This document shows, one piece after another, positions 53,823-64,000 of a stretch of 64,000 bases of DNA (position 1 is its first letter; every line of letters starts with the position of its first letter). Source of the DNA: Methylotenera sp. (GTDB lineage: Bacteria; Pseudomonadota; Gammaproteobacteria; Burkholderiales; Methylophilaceae); NCBI RefSeq assembly GCF_030653755.1, contig NZ_JAURYU010000045.1, forward strand, positions 62,001-126,000. The letters are read 5' to 3'. The translations under genes and the position numbers were made by a program. The notes under the pieces were generated by a model. It saw only the letters and a program-made list of their open reading frames with translations. It was not told the origin of the DNA and did not search any database.

Positions 53823-53941
53823 CCTATATCCATGATTTTATTAGTATTAATTATCCGTATAGCAATCCAAGATAACTGCCTCTTAGATATACTTTATCCC
53901 AATAGATAACGAGTATATTTTAGTTATTCAATATACGGAAT

Positions 53942-53956
53942 GCGGCTAATTGTCGC
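53942..53956. promoter_or_regulatory. Putative RegA-type binding site 1 in regBA/receptor divergent region
   Basis: GCGGC-TAATT-GTCGC. Confidence 0.4.
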
Positions 53957-53977
53957 AGGTAACATAGAAGCATCAGC

Positions 53978-53992
53978 GCGACAATTTGACGC
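53978..53992. promoter_or_regulatory. Putative RegA-type binding site 2 in regBA/receptor divergent region
   Basis: GCGAC-AATTT-GACGC. Confidence 0.5.
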
Positions 53993-54030
53993 AATGCAAT
54001 TTATCAATCGGCACGTATAATAATCAAGGT

Positions 54031-55311
54031 ATGAATACGCAATTACCTATTTTAGAAAATCCTACTCGCCGTAACCTACAGCGCTTATTTTTGTTGCGTA
54101 GCGTCATGATAGCCTTCATGCTAGCCGCAACATTAACCTTGTTTTACTTAAAAATCCCACTCCCCAACATGCCGATTGCCTTTGCAGTCGGCGGCATGTT
54201 GCTGCTCAACTTCATGACATTGCTGCGCCTTAAGAAATTTAGCAACGTCACAGACCAAGAGTTACTATTGCAACTCTTGGGTGATTTAGTAGCACTCACT
54301 GTGCTATTTTATTTTACTGGTGGCTACAGCAACCCTTTGGTATGGATGTATCTATTACCACTCACTGTTGCGGCAGTTGCATTAAAACGCGAATACGCAT
54401 GGCTACTAGCAGCAATAGCCGTCAGTTGCTATTCAACCCTCGTGTTTTACTACGTACCGCTCTCACATTTACACATGCATTATTTGGCTGGAAAGTCGTT
54501 AGATATCCATTTGGTGGGCATGTGGCTAGGCTTTGTGGTGAGTGCTGGCATTATTGCTTTTTTTGTCACACGTATTGGGCAAAGCTTACGTGATTATGAT
54601 CAAATCATGGCGTCGATTCGCGAAAAGTCACTAGAAAGTGAGCGCGCACTCTCACTAGGCACGTTGGCGGCCAGCGCAGCGCACGAACTGGGAACGCCCT
54701 TGGCTACCATGGCAATCATCAGCAAAGAGCTCGCGCAGGACCTTTTAAATCAACCTGAACAATTGCAACAGCTAGAAATCATCCGTACCCAAATCGGACG
54801 TTGTAAGGAAATATTATCCTCAATTACCCATAATGCGGGTCAAAGTCGTGCTGATGCTGGACAAGGTTTAACCCTCAATCAATTTTTACAAGAAGCAATT
54901 CAGCGCTGGCGTGATACGCGCCCTGCGACAGAACTCACAGTTGATTTAACCAACAGTAGCAGCGATCCATTAATATTTACTGATAGAACACTAAGCCAAG
55001 CCATACAAAACTTATTAGATAATGCAGCAGATGCCTCACCAGAACGCGTGTTATTCAATGCGAGCTGGAATGAGGATACTTTACAAATTCATATTAGAGA
55101 TTTTGGGAATGGCCTCAGTGATGAAGTTAAAAAGCTGCTGGGCACCCCATTCTTTAGCTCAAAAAATGGGGATGGTATGGGCTTAGGGGTATATCTCACA
55201 GAGATTATTCTCGCAAAGTTCGGCGGCACGCTGACACTAAGCAATCACAATGAAGGCGGTGTGCTTACTGTCGTAAAATTACCGCTACAAAAATTACGTA
55301 TCGAGCACTGA
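54031..55311 (+). CDS. regB: RegB/PrrB/RoxS-type redox sensor histidine kinase
   Basis: Six-TM N-terminus; ASAAHELGTPLATMAIISKELAQDL H-box; downstream RegA homologue; ATG 54031 preferred. Confidence 0.88.
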   Translation: MNTQLPILENPTRRNLQRLFLLRSVMIAFMLAATLTLFYLKIPLPNMPIAFAVGGMLLLNFMTLLRLKKFSNVTDQELLLQLLGDLVALTVLFYFTGGYSNPLVWMYLLPLTVAAVALKREYAWLLAAIAVSCYSTLVFYYVPLSHLHMHYLAGKSLDIHLVGMWLGFVVSAGIIAFFVTRIGQSLRDYDQIMASIREKSLESERALSLGTLAASAAHELGTPLATMAIISKELAQDLLNQPEQLQQLEIIRTQIGRCKEILSSITHNAGQSRADAGQGLTLNQFLQEAIQRWRDTRPATELTVDLTNSSSDPLIFTDRTLSQAIQNLLDNAADASPERVLFNASWNEDTLQIHIRDFGNGLSDEVKKLLGTPFFSSKNGDGMGLGVYLTEIILAKFGGTLTLSNHNEGGVLTVVKLPLQKLRIEH

Positions 55312-55321
55312 GGATGCAACA

Positions 55322-55900
55322 ATGAGTGATTACAACACAGACATCAAAAATAGCGATGAGCATCCCACGCTATTACTCGTTGATGATGATGAAGCTTTTT
55401 TAAATGCACTTGCAGCCGCAATGCGTAAACGTGGTTTTCTAGTCACACTTGCCAATAGTGCAGAAGCCGCCATTGAGCTTGCTCAGTCAGACCCACCAGA
55501 GTTTGCAGTAGTTGACCTCAAAATGTCGGGCAATTCAGGCTTAGTATTAGTCAGGCAGCTCGCAAGCTTACAAGCTGGCACCAAAATTGTGATACTAACG
55601 GGCTATGCCAGCATCGCTACCGCAATTGAAGCCATTAAGTTGGGGGCAACTCACTACTTGGCAAAACCTGTGGATGCGGATGAAATTGTTGCTGCATTTG
55701 CCAAACAATCTGGCAATGAAGAGATTGAGCTATCCCACAATCCATTATCAGTAGATCGTTTAGAGTGGGAGCATATTCAACGCGTATTAGTGGAGAATGA
55801 TGGCAACATCTCGGCCACAGCACGTAGCCTTAACATGCACAGACGCACGCTACAAAGAAAATTAGGTAAAAAACCTAGCATCAATCCAATCATCATTTAA
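55322..55900 (+). CDS. regA: RegA/ActR/PrrA-type response regulator
   Basis: Receiver LLLVDDDEAFLNALAAAMRKRGF; Fis-type HTH WEHIQRVLVENDGNISATARSLNMHRRTLQRKLGKK. Confidence 0.93.
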   Translation: MSDYNTDIKNSDEHPTLLLVDDDEAFLNALAAAMRKRGFLVTLANSAEAAIELAQSDPPEFAVVDLKMSGNSGLVLVRQLASLQAGTKIVILTGYASIATAIEAIKLGATHYLAKPVDADEIVAAFAKQSGNEEIELSHNPLSVDRLEWEHIQRVLVENDGNISATARSLNMHRRTLQRKLGKKPSINPIII

Positions 55901-55941
55901 TGCCTATAACTCGGCACTAAAGACTATAAATGTCTATTGAC

Positions 55942-56592
55942 CTAATCGTCGCTAAACCGCTCCTCTTTCCACGGGTCTGCTTCGTTGTGATAGCCACGCA
56001 CCTCCCAAAAGCCAGGGCGATCATGCTCATGTAATTCAATTGCTTTCAGCCATTTAGCACCTTTCCATGCGTAACGCTTAGGCACAATGATGCGAACAGG
56101 CCCGCCATGTGCTGACGTTAAGGGTGCGCCTAACACACTGTGTGCAATGATCACGTCATCATCCAACAACGCATCTAAGGGTAAATTAGTGGTGTAGCCA
56201 TCATAGCCATGCAAGGTAACATACTTTGCGGTTTGCTGTGGCTCAGCCATAGCAATAAGCTCACGTGCTGGCACGCCCTGCCAATCCATGTCCAGTTGGC
56301 TCCAGCGTGTAACACAGTGAAAATCTGAAACCTCAGTGACTTGTGTCATTGCCTGAAATTGAGCCCAATTTATTTTAAGCTCTTTCTCCACTAAACCATA
56401 AATACGGAGACTCCAATTTTCTGTCGTCACATCAGGGCGAATGCCTAAATCCAAGGTCGGAAAGTTCTTAACCTCTGTTTGCCCAGCAGGAATACGCATA
56501 TTTGCATTAGTTTTACCTGGCTTTGTGCCACGTTTTGCTAATGCAATTTTTCCCTCTATGAGCTTCTTCCAGTCTGGCATAAGTGATTCCAA
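55942..56592 (-). CDS. Sulfite oxidase-like molybdopterin oxidoreductase
   Basis: DFHCVTRWSQLDMDWQGVPARELI; LTSAHGGPVRIIVPKRYAWKGAKWLKAIEL. Confidence 0.92.
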   Translation of the reverse strand: MESLMPDWKKLIEGKIALAKRGTKPGKTNANMRIPAGQTEVKNFPTLDLGIRPDVTTENWSLRIYGLVEKELKINWAQFQAMTQVTEVSDFHCVTRWSQLDMDWQGVPARELIAMAEPQQTAKYVTLHGYDGYTTNLPLDALLDDDVIIAHSVLGAPLTSAHGGPVRIIVPKRYAWKGAKWLKAIELHEHDRPGFWEVRGYHNEADPWKEERFSDD

Positions 56593-56623
56593 AATTAACT
56601 TCTAAAAATGAACCCCTAAAGAC

Positions 56624-57085
56624 TTACGATACTTTCGACTTCTTAAAACTATCAACAAGCAACAATCCAACACCAACACAGATTGCGCTATCGGCCACAT
56701 TAAATGCTGGCCAATAGAGTTGGTCAATGTGAAAGAATAAAAAGTCCACCACATAACCCAAGCTCAGCCGATCATACAAATTACCAATTGCACCACCTAG
56801 CACTAAGGCTAAACCTAAGCTAAATAGTTTTTCATGATGGTGTTTTTTAATCAGATAACTAATCACAATGACCGCAATCGTGGTGACTGCCGTAAAAAAC
56901 CATTTTTGCCAACCGCCAGCATCCGCTAAAAAGCTAAATGCAGCACCTTCATTATGAAAACGCACTAAATCAAAAAAGCGAGTGATTGTTAAATGCTCAC
57001 CGTACACGAAAGCATTTTGAATCAAATGCTTAGTGTACAAATCTAGCGCGGCCACAATGGCACTGATCACAAACCATTTACGCAT
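56624..57085 (-). CDS. lspA: Lipoprotein signal peptidase
   Basis: [65 protein letters not shown]; start at 57085 overlapping ileS end. Confidence 0.95.
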   Translation of the reverse strand: MRKWFVISAIVAALDLYTKHLIQNAFVYGEHLTITRFFDLVRFHNEGAAFSFLADAGGWQKWFFTAVTTIAVIVISYLIKKHHHEKLFSLGLALVLGGAIGNLYDRLSLGYVVDFLFFHIDQLYWPAFNVADSAICVGVGLLLVDSFKKSKVS

Positions 57086-59921
57086 GTGAGCGTGCCTCAC
57101 CTTTACCAAACAAATTGCTGACACAACGCCCGCAAATGTGTGGATGTGCCGCATCAGCACCCACGTCTGCGCGGTAATGCCAGCAACGGTCACATTTAGT
57201 ATGTGCACTTGGTGCCACTTGCACTTCTAATGCACCAGCACGCTGATGCAAGGTAGCGCGTGACGTAATCAACACAAAACGTAAGTCATCATTAAGTCGG
57301 TTTAATGCCTCAAAAGTTGCACCATCTGCATAAATGTCTAACTCTGACTGCAAGGATGAACCAACCAGTCCAGCAGCACGTTTTTCTTCTATTGCTTTAT
57401 TTGCCAAGGCGCGGACTTCAAGCACGGTTTGCCAAGATTGAATATCTACATCACTCAAACCATGTGCTGGCAAACTATACCAAAGCTCTTCAAATACCGT
57501 TTTATCTGCATCAAGGCCTAGCGTTTCCCAAATTTCATTAGCAGTGAAGCTTAAAATGGGCGCCATTAAACGCATCATGGTATGGGTAATATGATGCAAA
57601 GTACTTTGTGCAACACGACGTGCGTGTGACGCCTCACCCGTGGTATACAAGCGGTCTTTAAGAATATCTAAGTAGAATCCGCCCAAGTCTTCAGAACAGA
57701 AACCAACAAACTTCTGTACCGCTAAGTGGAACTCATAGCGATCATAGTCGGCCAAAATCTCTGTTTGCAGCTTGTCTGTTAAATGTAAGGCATAACGGTC
57801 TATTTCTAACCATTCATTGACAGGCAATAAATCTTTAGAGGCATCAAAGTCAGCCAAGTTCGCTAATAAGAAACGTAAGGTGTTACGAATACGTCGATAA
57901 CTTTCCGCAACACGTTTTAAGATTTCATCTGAAATGGTGAGCTCACCTGAATAGTCAGTCGAAGCAACCCATAAACGTAAAATATCAGCGCCATAAGTAT
58001 CCATCACTTTTTGTGGCGCAACGACATTACCTTTAGACTTACTCATTTTGTGACCGCTACCATCCACCACAAAACCATGGGTTAACAATGCTTTATAAGG
58101 CGCATGGCCATCAATTGCACACCCTGTTAGTAAGCTAGATTGGAACCAGCCTCGATGCTGGTCTGAACCTTCTAAATACAAATCAGCAGGGAAAGCCAAC
58201 TCAGGACGGCGCTTAAGCACCGCAGCATGTGTGCTACCAGAGTCAAACCATACATCCAAGGTGTCTGTTACCTTCTTATACTGCTCAGCGCTCTCAGGCG
58301 CATGCTGTGCCAAGAAAGCCGCACCATCCAAACTAAACCAAGCCTCTACACCCGTTTTTTCTGTCAGTAAGGCTGCCTGCTCTAACAGCTCCGATGTTTT
58401 TGGATGCGGCTCGCCTGTTTCCTTATGCACGAACAATGGCATCGGCACACCCCAGTTACGCTGACGTGAAACACACCAGTCAGGACGATTTTTAATCATG
58501 GCTTCTAAACGAGCACGACCCCAACTTGGGAAAAACTCAGTCTCATCCACGGCTTTATTGGCATGCTCACGCAACGCTTTACCATTGATGTCCTGTGCAT
58601 TCATCCCAATAAACCATTGGTGTGTTGCCAATTGCATTAATGGTGTTTTATGACGCCAGCAATGTGGGAAGCTATGGTTTAAACGCGCGCTCGCAAGTAA
58701 GTGGCCACTCTCCTGCATTTTTGCCAAAATTACTTTGTTAGCATCCTGTCTGGTCAACCCACGAATTGCCTCAAACTCAACCAATTCACTCGCAAAAAAC
58801 TTACCATCGCCACCCATTAACACTCTTGGTTTTTGTTCTGGGAAGTTAGCACGCATGACCAACCAGTCATCATTACCATGTGCAGCGGCGGTATGAACTA
58901 AGCCAGTACCAGCATCAATTGTTACATGGTCACCAGTGATAATTGGAACTTGGCGACTATCGAACGGATGTTGAAGTACAACACCTTTAAGATTAACACC
59001 TGCTTCGACATGCTGGATTGTGTAACCGAAGTTAAACAGGTCTTCACCAGACGCTTTTCCAAGTCGAACAAGAAAACTATCCATTAAATCTTCACAAACG
59101 ATAAATACCTTATTTGCGTAAATACCTTTGTCAATCCTAATAAAAACATAATTAAGTTCAGCGTTAACACTAACAGCCTGATTAGCAGGCAAAGTCCATG
59201 GCGTGGTTGTCCAGATTACAGCATAAACATCGCCCTCAAAATACCTATCGAAAGCTAATTTACTAACCACTTTAAAACCCACATCAATCGCTGGTGAGTT
59301 CACATCTTCATACTCAACCTCAGCTTCAGCCAAGGCCGAGCCGCAATCCACACACCAATGTACAGGCTTACTGCCCTGATATAGATATCCATTTTTATAA
59401 ATATCACCCAAAGCACGCATAATGTCAGCTTCAGTTTGGTAATCCATCGTTAAATAAGGATTATCCCAATCGGCCTGCACACCTAAGCGGATAAAATCTT
59501 TCTTTTGCTTTTCTACCTGCTCAGCGGCATACGCACGACACAGTTCACGAAATTTAGCAGGATCTATATTTTTACCGTGATTTTTTTCAACTACCAACTC
59601 AATCGGCAAACCGTGGCAATCCCAGCCTGGCACGTATGGTGCATCAAAGCCTGAAAACGTTTTAGATTTAACAATAATGTCTTTTAAGATTTTATTAACA
59701 GCATGGCCAATGTGAATATCGCCATTGGCATAAGGAGGGCCATCATGCAGTATGAATTTTTTCGCACCTTTGCGTGCCTTACGGATGCTCTCATAGAGCT
59801 TTTTATCCTGCCATGCCTTCAACCATGCAGGCTCACGCTTCGCCAAGTCACCACGCATCGGGAAGGTAGTCTCAGGTAGATTTAATTGATACTTACTTTG
59901 CTCTTTATTATCTTCAGTCAT
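57078..59921 (-). CDS. ileS: Isoleucyl-tRNA synthetase
   Basis: [34 protein letters not shown]-terminal Zn finger. Confidence 0.98.
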   Translation of the reverse strand: MTEDNKEQSKYQLNLPETTFPMRGDLAKREPAWLKAWQDKKLYESIRKARKGAKKFILHDGPPYANGDIHIGHAVNKILKDIIVKSKTFSGFDAPYVPGWDCHGLPIELVVEKNHGKNIDPAKFRELCRAYAAEQVEKQKKDFIRLGVQADWDNPYLTMDYQTEADIMRALGDIYKNGYLYQGSKPVHWCVDCGSALAEAEVEYEDVNSPAIDVGFKVVSKLAFDRYFEGDVYAVIWTTTPWTLPANQAVSVNAELNYVFIRIDKGIYANKVFIVCEDLMDSFLVRLGKASGEDLFNFGYTIQHVEAGVNLKGVVLQHPFDSRQVPIITGDHVTIDAGTGLVHTAAAHGNDDWLVMRANFPEQKPRVLMGGDGKFFASELVEFEAIRGLTRQDANKVILAKMQESGHLLASARLNHSFPHCWRHKTPLMQLATHQWFIGMNAQDINGKALREHANKAVDETEFFPSWGRARLEAMIKNRPDWCVSRQRNWGVPMPLFVHKETGEPHPKTSELLEQAALLTEKTGVEAWFSLDGAAFLAQHAPESAEQYKKVTDTLDVWFDSGSTHAAVLKRRPELAFPADLYLEGSDQHRGWFQSSLLTGCAIDGHAPYKALLTHGFVVDGSGHKMSKSKGNVVAPQKVMDTYGADILRLWVASTDYSGELTISDEILKRVAESYRRIRNTLRFLLANLADFDASKDLLPVNEWLEIDRYALHLTDKLQTEILADYDRYEFHLAVQKFVGFCSEDLGGFYLDILKDRLYTTGEASHARRVAQSTLHHITHTMMRLMAPILSFTANEIWETLGLDADKTVFEELWYSLPAHGLSDVDIQSWQTVLEVRALANKAIEEKRAAGLVGSSLQSELDIYADGATFEALNRLNDDLRFVLITSRATLHQRAGALEVQVAPSAHTKCDRCWHYRADVGADAAHPHICGRCVSNLFGKGEARSHA

Positions 59922-60010
59922 TTAAAATCTCAACACATTTCATTTTGATTATTTCGGCCTATCCAGTGATCTACTATTTAGTGATTTACTATTCAGCTAA
60001 TAGTAACTGG

Positions 60011-60931
60011 TTACGTTGGCCGTGAAGCTGGAATACCAGCTCCAAAAAAAATTCTTGCCAATTTTACATCATTTGCAATTTGCGCTTTCAACGCATCCAA
60101 GCTTTCAAACTTCATTTCATCACGTATTTTATGCAAAAACTCCACATGCACATGCTTGCCATACAAGTCCTGATTAAAATCAAGCACATGCACTTCCAAC
60201 GATAGCTTAGGCACGCCAGCAATCGTTGGTCGCACCCCTAAATTCGCAACAGCATTCAAACCATCTAATTTTACCGCATATACCCCTTTTAACGCAGGTC
60301 GTTCGTGACGCATAAGAACATTCGCCGTTGGAAAGCCAAGCTGCCTACCACGCTTTGCACCATGCACGACCTTGCCACTAATGCTATAACCTCGACCTAA
60401 CAGCTGTGCCGCCTCATCCAAGCGTCCATCAGCCAGTGCGGTGCGCACACGCGTGCTAGACACCCGAACATCGGCCAAACTCACCTGCGGCAAACTCACA
60501 AGGTTAAAGCCTTCTGCAATAAAATCACGCACAGAACCAGCACGTTTCTCCCCAAAGCGAAAATCTTCACCCACCAAAATTGCTTGAGCATTAATGGAAT
60601 GACGTAACATATCGCGCATAAAAGCCTCAGCCGTTACCGTCGCAAAACGCTGGTTAAATCGACAGATATATACCCGTTCAACATCAGCCTGTGCAAAGTA
60701 CTCTAGCTTTTCTCGCAAAGAACAAAGCCTAGCTGGCGCACTTTCTGGTGAAAAAAACTCTCGTGGGTGAGGCTCAAAAGTCATCACCGCTGCTTCTAAG
60801 TTACAATTTTGTGCTGTCTGCTTAAGTTGTGCCAATAATGTCTGATGCCCCAAATGCATGCCATCAAAGTTACCTATTGCTAATGCACATGGTTGTTGCA
60901 GCGTAGCTGGTATATGTCTAAAAACCTGCAC
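60011..60931 (-). CDS. ribF: Bifunctional riboflavin kinase/FAD synthetase
   Basis: CALAIGNFDGMHLGHQTLL; VVHGAKRGRQLGFPTANV. Confidence 0.96.
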   Translation of the reverse strand: MQVFRHIPATLQQPCALAIGNFDGMHLGHQTLLAQLKQTAQNCNLEAAVMTFEPHPREFFSPESAPARLCSLREKLEYFAQADVERVYICRFNQRFATVTAEAFMRDMLRHSINAQAILVGEDFRFGEKRAGSVRDFIAEGFNLVSLPQVSLADVRVSSTRVRTALADGRLDEAAQLLGRGYSISGKVVHGAKRGRQLGFPTANVLMRHERPALKGVYAVKLDGLNAVANLGVRPTIAGVPKLSLEVHVLDFNQDLYGKHVHVEFLHKIRDEMKFESLDALKAQIANDVKLARIFFGAGIPASRPT

Positions 60932-62475
60932 TATCGATTCACCCTACGCATATAATCCTTAGGCCTAAAACCTAGCAACAAGAGCATCGCAAAATAACTC
61001 ACTGCGCCTAACACCACTAAACCACTAAGATAACTCAAGCGCTGCATTAAACCAAAATCTAACCATAGAGCCGTATTACCCATCGCAAAAAATAACACCA
61101 CACCCATCACACTTAAAGCTATCAATAATTTAAACAAAAACAACAACCAACCTGATTGTGGATGAAATATCTGCGCCTTGCGCAAATGGTGATATAACAA
61201 AGCAGCATTAAGACATGCGGCCACCCCAATTGCCAACGCTAACCCAACATGTTGCATATCCAGCACAAAAACAAAAAACAGATTCATCACCTGTGTCATC
61301 ACCAAAGTGAATACCGCTATTTTGACTGGCGTTTTAATATTTTGCCGCGCATAGAAGCCTGGTGCCAAAATCTTAACCAAAATCAAGCCTAGCAAGCCCA
61401 CACTATAGGCAATCAAAGCCTGCTGAGTCATTAAAACATCTAGTGGTGTGAACTTACCGTAATTAAACAAGGTAGCAACCAAAGGCGTTGCTAGCACAGC
61501 AAGTGCAACTGCGGCGGGCGCCGCCAAAATAAAGGTTAGCCTTAACCCCCAGTCTAGCAATTGGGAATACTCACCATCATCCTTACCCGCATAAGCTTTA
61601 GATAAACTAGGCAACAATATCGTACCTAGCGCAACACCCAACACACCTGTAGGGAACTCCATCAAGCGGTCTGCATAATAGAGCCAACTAACACTACCAG
61701 TATCTAAAAATGAGGCGAATATCGTATTAAGAATCAGTGAAATCTGCGCCACAGACACCCCAAGCACGGCAGGCCCCATTAACTTCAGTATGCGCCAAAC
61801 ACCTTCGTCATCTGACTTAAAATCAAACTTAGGCAACAACCCAATCTGCCTTAAAAATGGAATTTGAAACGCCAACTGCAAAGCGCCCCCAATAAACACT
61901 GCCCACGCCAACACTTTAATTGGCGCTTCAAAATAAGGCGCAACGAACAATATGGCAACAATCATAGAAACGTTAAGCCATACTGGGGTAAACGCTGGAA
62001 TGCCAAATTTATTATAGGTGTTCAATACACCGCCAGCCATGGATACTAACGATATAAAGAAAATATATGGGAAAGTAATACGCAACAATTCAGTGGTCAG
62101 TTGCATTTTTTCCGCATCACCTCTAAAACCAGGCGCAACTAAACTCACAATCCAAGGTGCCGCCAACATCCCAAGAATGGTGACCACCACTAGAATCAAC
62201 CCTAACCAAGTTGCCACCCGACTAACAAGATGATGCGTTTCATCAAAGCCGCGTTGACTTTTGTATTCGGATAAAATAGGCACAAACGCCTGGCTGAATG
62301 CGCCTTCAGCGGATATTCTTCGTAATAAATTTGGGATTTTAAACGCAACAATAAAGGCGTCACTCAACATGCCAGCACCAAATACACGCGCAATAAGCGT
62401 ATCGCGGACAAATCCTAAAATACGCGAAACAAAAGTCATGCTGCCGACTTTAGCCAGCGCGTTGAGTAAATTCAT
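60931..62475 (-). CDS. murJ: Lipid II flippase MurJ
   Basis: [51 protein letters not shown]. Confidence 0.97.
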   Translation of the reverse strand: MNLLNALAKVGSMTFVSRILGFVRDTLIARVFGAGMLSDAFIVAFKIPNLLRRISAEGAFSQAFVPILSEYKSQRGFDETHHLVSRVATWLGLILVVVTILGMLAAPWIVSLVAPGFRGDAEKMQLTTELLRITFPYIFFISLVSMAGGVLNTYNKFGIPAFTPVWLNVSMIVAILFVAPYFEAPIKVLAWAVFIGGALQLAFQIPFLRQIGLLPKFDFKSDDEGVWRILKLMGPAVLGVSVAQISLILNTIFASFLDTGSVSWLYYADRLMEFPTGVLGVALGTILLPSLSKAYAGKDDGEYSQLLDWGLRLTFILAAPAAVALAVLATPLVATLFNYGKFTPLDVLMTQQALIAYSVGLLGLILVKILAPGFYARQNIKTPVKIAVFTLVMTQVMNLFFVFVLDMQHVGLALAIGVAACLNAALLYHHLRKAQIFHPQSGWLLFLFKLLIALSVMGVVLFFAMGNTALWLDFGLMQRLSYLSGLVVLGAVSYFAMLLLLGFRPKDYMRRVNR

Positions 62476-62658
62476 GCTTTATCGTTATAATGTAGAGGTG
62501 AAAAGTTTAGTATTAACAACATATTGCGTAATTTTAACACGCCAATAGTCACTAGGTATTATTTACAAACATATTTGCAACATTTTAACTTGCAATATAT
62601 TTATAAAATAGCTATGATTATGGGCTTCGAATTTTGAATAGCTTTTTAGGAAAAACAG

Positions 62659-62922
62659 ATGGCAAATACCGCACAAGCAAGAAAACGTGCTCGTCAAGCA
62701 GTTAAGCAACGTGCTCACAATGCAAGCTTGCGTTCTACTTTGCGCACAGCAATTAAAAAAATCATTAAAGCTGTAGAAGCTGGCGACAAAGCCGCTGCTA
62801 CTGCTGCATACAGCGAGAATGTAAGCGTCATTGACCGCATTGCGGACAAAAACATCATTCACAAAAACAAAGCCTCACGTCATAAAAGCCGCTTAAACGC
62901 TGCAATTAAAGCAATGGCATAA
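62659..62922 (+). CDS. rpsT: 30S ribosomal protein S20
   Basis: [53 protein letters not shown]. Confidence 0.97.
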   Translation: MANTAQARKRARQAVKQRAHNASLRSTLRTAIKKIIKAVEAGDKAAATAAYSENVSVIDRIADKNIIHKNKASRHKSRLNAAIKAMA

Positions 62923-62964
62923 TTAAACGCTTAAGTGTTAACTCACTTAAGTAGTGATTAAATT

Positions 62965-63000
62965 AATAGAAAAGCCGAACAAATGTTCGGCTTTTCTATT
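62965..63000. terminator. Rho-independent terminator after rpsT
   Basis: aatagaaaagccgaac-aaat-gttcggcttttctatt, perfect 16-bp arms. Confidence 0.88.
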
Positions 63001-63194
63001 TGAGCTTTGTATTTTCTGTTACAACAGCAATAATTCCACCTAAAAAGGTGTTAACAGCATATTTGCGTCTAATTGTAATAGATTAACCGATAACACCCAA
63101 ACAACTTAAAAAGAGAAATCACTCACAAACTGTTCAAGTTAACCCTCTTGGTGAAAATTAATTAAGCAATATTGTTCACCACATATCCATAAAA

Positions 63195-63225
63195 AATGGC
63201 ACTGATTTCAAAAATCAGTGCCATT
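63195..63225. terminator. Terminator hairpin downstream of purK
   Basis: aatggcactgattt...aaatcagtgccatt. Confidence 0.65.
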
Positions 63226-63250
63226 CATTAGAATTAAGCCTGCAATAAAA

Positions 63251-64000
63251 TTAATTACCTATATTTAACTCAGATCGCACTTGCAGAGCCAACTTAATGG
63301 CGTCATCACGACTTGTATTCAACACAGTAAAATGCCCCATTTTTCTACCAGCACGCGCTTCGTTTTTACCGTAAAGGTGCATCTTCAATGTTGGCATAGC
63401 AAAGGCTGCTTGCCAAGCAGGCTCTGCTTGTCCTGTCACTTTATCTTCTGGCCAAATATCACCCAACAAATTCACCATTACCGCAGGGCTATGCTGACGA
63501 CTACTGCCTAAGGGAAGACCCGTCATCACGCGCACTTGTTGCTCAAACTGGTTAGTAATACACGCATCTAGCGTATAGTGGCCTGAGTTATGCGGTCTAG
63601 GTGCTATCTCATTAACGAGCAATTCACCATCACACACAAAAAACTCCACACCTAAAACGCCAGTGTACTGCAATTTTTCTGCGACGCTAATAGCAAGCTT
63701 TTGCGCTTGATGATTAACAGCATCACTACCTCGAGCTGGCACAATTGATATGTCCAAAATACCATTCAGATGACTATTTTCTGCGGTAGGAAAAGTTGCC
63801 ACATGCCCATTTGCATCACGAGCTAGCACTACAGAAACTTCGTAATCTAATTTCAGCATTTTTTCCAACACGCATTCTTCTTGCGAGAACGCTGAAAAAG
63901 CTGCTTTTGCCTCGCTCAAGTTAGCAACACGCGCTTGGCCTTTACCATCGTAACCAAATCTTGCTACCTTAAGTATGGCAGGATAAATTTCACTATCATC
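63251..64000 (-). CDS. purK: 5-(carboxyamino)imidazole ribonucleotide synthase, C-terminal part (truncated by window edge)
   Basis: Reading frame continues past ORF start to the window edge (DDSEIYPAILKVARFGYDGKGQARVANLSEAKAAF); EIAPRPHNSGHYTLDACITNQFEQQVR. Confidence 0.95.
   Translation of the reverse strand, partial: DDSEIYPAILKVARFGYDGKGQARVANLSEAKAAFSAFSQEECVLEKMLKLDYEVSVVLARDANGHVATFPTAENSHLNGILDISIVPARGSDAVNHQAQKLAISVAEKLQYTGVLGVEFFVCDGELLVNEIAPRPHNSGHYTLDACITNQFEQQVRVMTGLPLGSSRQHSPAVMVNLLGDIWPEDKVTGQAEPAWQAAFAMPTLKMHLYGKNEARAGRKMGHFTVLNTSRDDAIKLALQVRSELNIGN

Noticed and set aside
53341-53835. 164-aa ORF antisense to the TonB-dependent receptor
   Set aside because: Covers the receptor's plug region in reverse; no independent coding evidence.
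62930-62953. Inverted repeat cttaagtg...cacttaag after rpsT
   Set aside because: Short arms with no T tract; the strong terminator just downstream explains transcription ending.

Overview
The 64 kb window is dense bacterial chromosome with moderate-to-low GC. Family content and gene order (lptD-surA-pdxA-rsmA, bioBFHCD, holA/proA/nadD, caa3/cbb3 oxidase clusters, RegB/RegA-type pair) suggest a betaproteobacterium, probably Methylophilales-like; that placement is inference. About 60 protein-coding genes are supported. No rRNA, tRNA, CRISPR array, transposase or phage gene was recognised. Left part (0-32.7 kb): LPS assembly (lptD, lptE), surA, pdxA, rsmA, adk, leuS, holA, proA, nadD, an M48 protease, a biotin operon, comF, trmL, gpsA, secB, grxC, gpmI, envC-like, a lytic transglycosylase and clpB (with a good sigma32-type promoter). 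Middle (32.8-56 kb): a respiratory island with a CcoI-like Cu ATPase, ccoS, a cytochrome-c-fused coxB/aa3 oxidase operon, SURF1, ctaA, ctaB, ccoNOQP, ccoG, FixH-like and SafE-like genes. It ends in a CECC-motif beta-propeller plus TonB-dependent receptor, divergent from a RegB/RegA-type two-component system. Right part: a sulfite-oxidase-like protein, lspA, ileS, ribF, murJ, rpsT and a truncated purK. The best leads are: (1) the receptor/propeller pair as a candidate metal-acquisition module; (2) three GCGNC-N5-GNCGC inverted-repeat boxes, two before the RegB/A-type operon and one (a perfect 19-bp palindrome) before the coxB operon; (3) a GC-rich, structured, attC-like intergenic element at ~28.25-28.43 kb; (4) recurrent 15-bp tandem microduplications, including two across oxidase-gene stop codons and one coding for a pentapeptide insert in the Cu ATPase.
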